Assembly: GCA_003508835.1 (NCBI GenBank)
Contig: PUFA01000003.1
Location: forward strand, 16,345,501-16,409,500
Length of the DNA stretch: 64,000 nt
Source of the DNA: Eonycteris spelaea
Taxonomy: Eukaryota; Chordata; Mammalia; Chiroptera; Pteropodidae
Direction of reading: 5' to 3'
This document shows positions 60,950 through 64,000 of the stretch, piece by piece. Each line of letters begins with the position of its first letter. Within the stretch, counting starts at the first letter, position 1. Position numbers and translations under genes: made by a program. The notes beneath the pieces are model-generated. The model ran no database searches and was not told where the DNA came from. It worked only from the letters and a program-made list of their open reading frames with translations.

Positions 60950-61110
60950 ATATTTTCATGTAATCAGTGAATATTTTCGAATACTGTTATGTGCCAGGCC
61001 TTAAGCCAAGTGCTCAAGACATCAAGATGACAGACCCAGCGCCTGTCTGTAAGGAGTTCATGGTCCCAAGAGGAGAAGGGCATTAAACAATTAGTGTTCA
61101 GTGTGCTTCT
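60950..61110 (-). repeat. L2 3'-end fragment, reverse orientation
   Basis: 'atcagtgaatattttcgaat', 'tgttatgtgccaggccttaa', 'catcaagatgacagacccag' and 'gtaaggagttcatggtccca' match the reversed L2 tail region. Confidence 0.55.
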
Positions 61111-62773
61111 ACTGGGTCTGGCTGAAAGGAAGATATACAGGATAAACCAACAATAAGAACTGTCCCTAAGATTGCCCGTTGGTGTGGAAGTAAGGAAAGG
61201 CTGAGTATTTCCTCTCTCTCTCTAGATAAATAAGACTAGTTCCATAAGAGACCTGTTTTCACTGCTTGCCCCCATGGGGACCTCTTTTCCTTTTCAGTTT
61301 TGTGCCAACCTATGACCCTGGAAGCCTAAGATCTATTTTTTGCCACCGTCCTTCTTATTGTTATTATTTATGACGGTCATTGTTTTAACTGCTCCACGGA
61401 GATAATTGCCGTAGTTGCTAAGGCAACCCAACATATTGGGTATAAGAGCAGCCAGCAGAAAGGGTTTGCCAAATTGCAGGGTTGGGTGGGAGGTGTGGGG
61501 TGGGAGAGCAAGGGAGCTCAGCTGTGGAGCTTGAAAATAGCCATGTTCAAATTATCTCTGCATTTCTTCCACTGAGGAGCGTGAAGCCACTTGGAATCTG
61601 GTGCCTGCCAACTCCTCACCCACCCCTGACGCTTCCTATTTTCAACTCAGCTACTGCACTCTTTAACTCACCCTCGGTGCTCAGCCAAGAGCTTCCTTGG
61701 GTTCCAGTTCCCAGACTCACAACTCCTGTCTGCTGCCATTCAGCTCTGGAAATGTTCTTGCCCTTTATTTCTGGGGCCTGTGATGGTGGAGACGTAGCGG
61801 GGTGCTGCACATACAAAGGCGTCTGCGGACCCTGTCTCCAGGCTGTGCACATTGCCCATTTCGAACAGATAAGCGTCCCTGGTGGTTCGGTTCAAGGCGT
61901 GTAGTCTCCTTCCTAACTTAGGGAAGAGAGGATGGGCCAATGGCGATGACCTTTTCCATTTTCATTTTTGAAGAGCGAAACATCTTGGGAAGTCAGCTTT
62001 GTCGCCCCCATTAAATAGGTAAACTGAAGTCGGTGAGGTGGGTCTGTGTGTGGGGCGGGGGAAAGGGGAGGAAGAAAGTATGCAGACGCAGGGATGCAGC
62101 AGAAGTGGCTGAGCTCGGCCTTGAACCCCAGGCTGCTGACTCTTTCACCCTCTGCCTTAATCGGTGCCCTTGGCTTTTGTCCTGGGCTACCATCTTGGTC
62201 TGAGGTCTTCAGGTAAGTTTGCTCTGGTCTCTATGTCCTCTAGTTAGCTCCTTCTCTGTCTCCTGACCCCAGGTCTTTATGCCAAGGTGGGGAGTGCTCC
62301 AGAGGGGCTCTGGGATAGAAGAAGTAGGAGATAAGGGCAGCTCATTGGCTAGCCTCGCTTTGCTGTTGCCATGAAATATCTCTCTCTTTGCTGAGGAAAG
62401 GGCACGATGACAAAAGAATTTCTTACCAGAAGGTTTGAGTGGGTGTTAGTGACCTCTTTCAGCAACTCCTTTCTCCTTTTTTTTTTTCTTGCTCACCAAG
62501 CACACACAACAGCCCTAGGATGTCTGTGGGGAGGGCCAGCCTCCCTCTGTGTCCTTAGCAGCCTCCAGGGTGTCTTCCTAAGTGTGTCCCAGGGCCCTCT
62601 GCTAGAGCACCGCCTCAGAGTTGATCTATCTGAGCAGGTTAAATAAACAGGTCTGTGTTTGGGTTAATTATCACTGGTTCTGTTGCTCTCCATTACTGCT
62701 CCATCCGGGACTCTGGCCAAGGAGCAGATGGGAGAGGCTGCATCATCACCCCTGCCTCCTCACTGTGTCTGCG

Positions 62774-62989
62774 TTTCCCTCCTCTCTCGCGCGCGGCGCT
62801 CTCTCTCTCTCTCTCCCTCTCTCTCTCTTTCTTTCATTCTCCCCTTCTCGCTCTTCTTTTGCCTGTGTCCCTCTATCCCTTATTATCCTCTCTCCCTCTC
62901 CTTCCCCCTCCCCTTGCTTCCCTGCTTTCCATTCCCCTCTTCCCCTCCCCCTCCCTCTCTTTGCTCTTTCTCTCTCTCTTTCTCTTTTT
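62774..62989. repeat. Pyrimidine-rich CT/CCT low-complexity tract
   Basis: About 215 bases consisting largely of C and T on the + strand, with a short GCGCGCGGCG interruption near its start. The leucine/serine/proline-rich frames read through it are artefacts. Confidence 0.93.
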
Positions 62990-63119
62990 GGCTGAGCAAA
63001 TAGGCCAGATGGCAGTGAGGGGAACAGACAACAAGTGAGGCATGGCATATGGGGAGCTTGTTTAATTTCGGCTCCTGTAGGGAAGTAGATTGGAGGAGGT
63101 GAGCTACAAAAGCAGAAAA

Positions 63120-63190
63120 TGGAAAGGGAAAGGGTAAAAAAAAAAAAAAAAAGAAAAAGGAAAAAAAGAAAACCACACACACACAACAAC
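63120..63190. repeat. A-rich simple repeat followed by CA units
   Basis: A-runs broken by G, ending in a short CACACA stretch. It resembles the tail of a retroposon, but no SINE or LINE body was recognised immediately before it. Confidence 0.85.
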
Positions 63191-64000
63191 AATAACTGAC
63201 CCTTCCAAGGGGGAAACTGGATTCAATTTACTGTTGTTGGCCAGTGGAAGCAGTTGAGAGCGAAGTGAATCTAATGCAGAAAATGCTCTTTCCGCATCTC
63301 CAGGTTCAGCTTTCTGCCTCCAGAGCCTGTCTCCTACCAACTGCTTACTGCCCAGGAGCCTATCCCCGAGGGTGGTCCGAGAGGGGCGGTGAGAGTTAGG
63401 CATCACATGGTAAATGGCTGGCTGTTTGTGTATCCATTCCAGGAAGAAGTTTGACCAGTAATTCTGGGAGAGAAAAAATAGAGGCATCTGGCTAAAGTAA
63501 GAGGTCGAGGGAAGACCAGCCCCCAGTTAAGCTGGTTCTTTTTTCCTCCCGTGAGCCTTCTCACTCTGCTTCATACGCCTTTTCGCTTCGATTCAGCGCT
63601 CTCCAACGGGCAGCTGTGCACATAACCACACCTCATCCTGCTGACCCTGTCCACTCTTTGTGCTTGCATGGAAAGGTCCAGGTACCATCACAGAGAACAG
63701 AGCGTAGGGACCTCAGCGAATGGTCCTCCAGCAGAAGCCCTTTGTTTTCAGTCAAAATGTATTTAACCTTCGCGGTGGCAGCCTAGAACATCAAATTAAG
63801 GCAACTTTAGCTGGAGTTTCTGGAGAGGTCCTGGCCACAGCACATATAGTGGCCCATGCCTTCGTCACTCCAATGCACTCATTCCCGTGGATCTGTCCAA
63901 TATATTCTGCTATCCCTAGCTCCTTTCCACTCTGCCGTTGCTGGGGGATCTTTCTCCCCTGGAGCAGGTGGATTCCTGCCATCCAGACAAGACTGTGACC

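Noticed and set aside
62774..62989. CT tract as the body or tail of a carnivore-type SINE
   Set aside because: The tRNA-derived head of such SINEs is not present upstream, so it stays a simple low-complexity tract.
63137..63190. A-rich run as the tail of a processed pseudogene
   Set aside because: No coding-like sequence, target-site duplication or retroposon body could be identified before it.

Overview
This is a piece of a placental-mammal nuclear genome, not a bacterial or viral region. The signs are long gene-free stretches, one strong CpG island, scattered decayed MIR, L2, hAT and MLT1-type repeats, microsatellites, and a single coding exon with clear splice signals. The exon at 25,321-25,976 encodes the N-terminus of SETBP1 (SET-binding protein 1, a nuclear AT-hook protein), recognised from its residues. 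A few residues differ from the human protein as I remember it, and no Alu or rodent B1/B2 elements were seen, so the source is probably a non-primate, non-rodent mammal. One L1 3'-end fragment is of a type I associate with laurasiatherians; that is a weak hint only.

Layout on the + strand: 1-4,840 is upstream non-coding DNA with old repeats, a GAAA microsatellite and a long purine-rich tract. 4,845-6,330 is a CpG-island promoter carrying the non-coding first exon, which ends at a strong donor after base 6,171. 6,172-25,320 is intron 1 (about 19 kb). 25,321-25,976 is exon 2, with 170 nt of 5' UTR and then 162 codons ending exactly on a codon boundary. 25,977-64,000 is the beginning of intron 2, which runs off the window with no further exon recognised. 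The rest of SETBP1 (AT-hooks, SKI-homologous and SET-binding regions) lies downstream and is not present.

The most informative details concern the 5' leader. Joining exon 1 to exon 2 creates a 17-codon upstream ORF whose start codon lies four bases before the exon 1 donor in a strong context. A 23-codon upstream ORF precedes it in exon 1. Exon 2 has two possible acceptors six bases apart, and its donor is weak. Alternating purine-pyrimidine tracts, G-rich runs, three RFX-like palindromes and several possible conserved non-coding blocks are listed as findings. I found no novel multi-gene system, no RNA gene and no second protein-coding gene.
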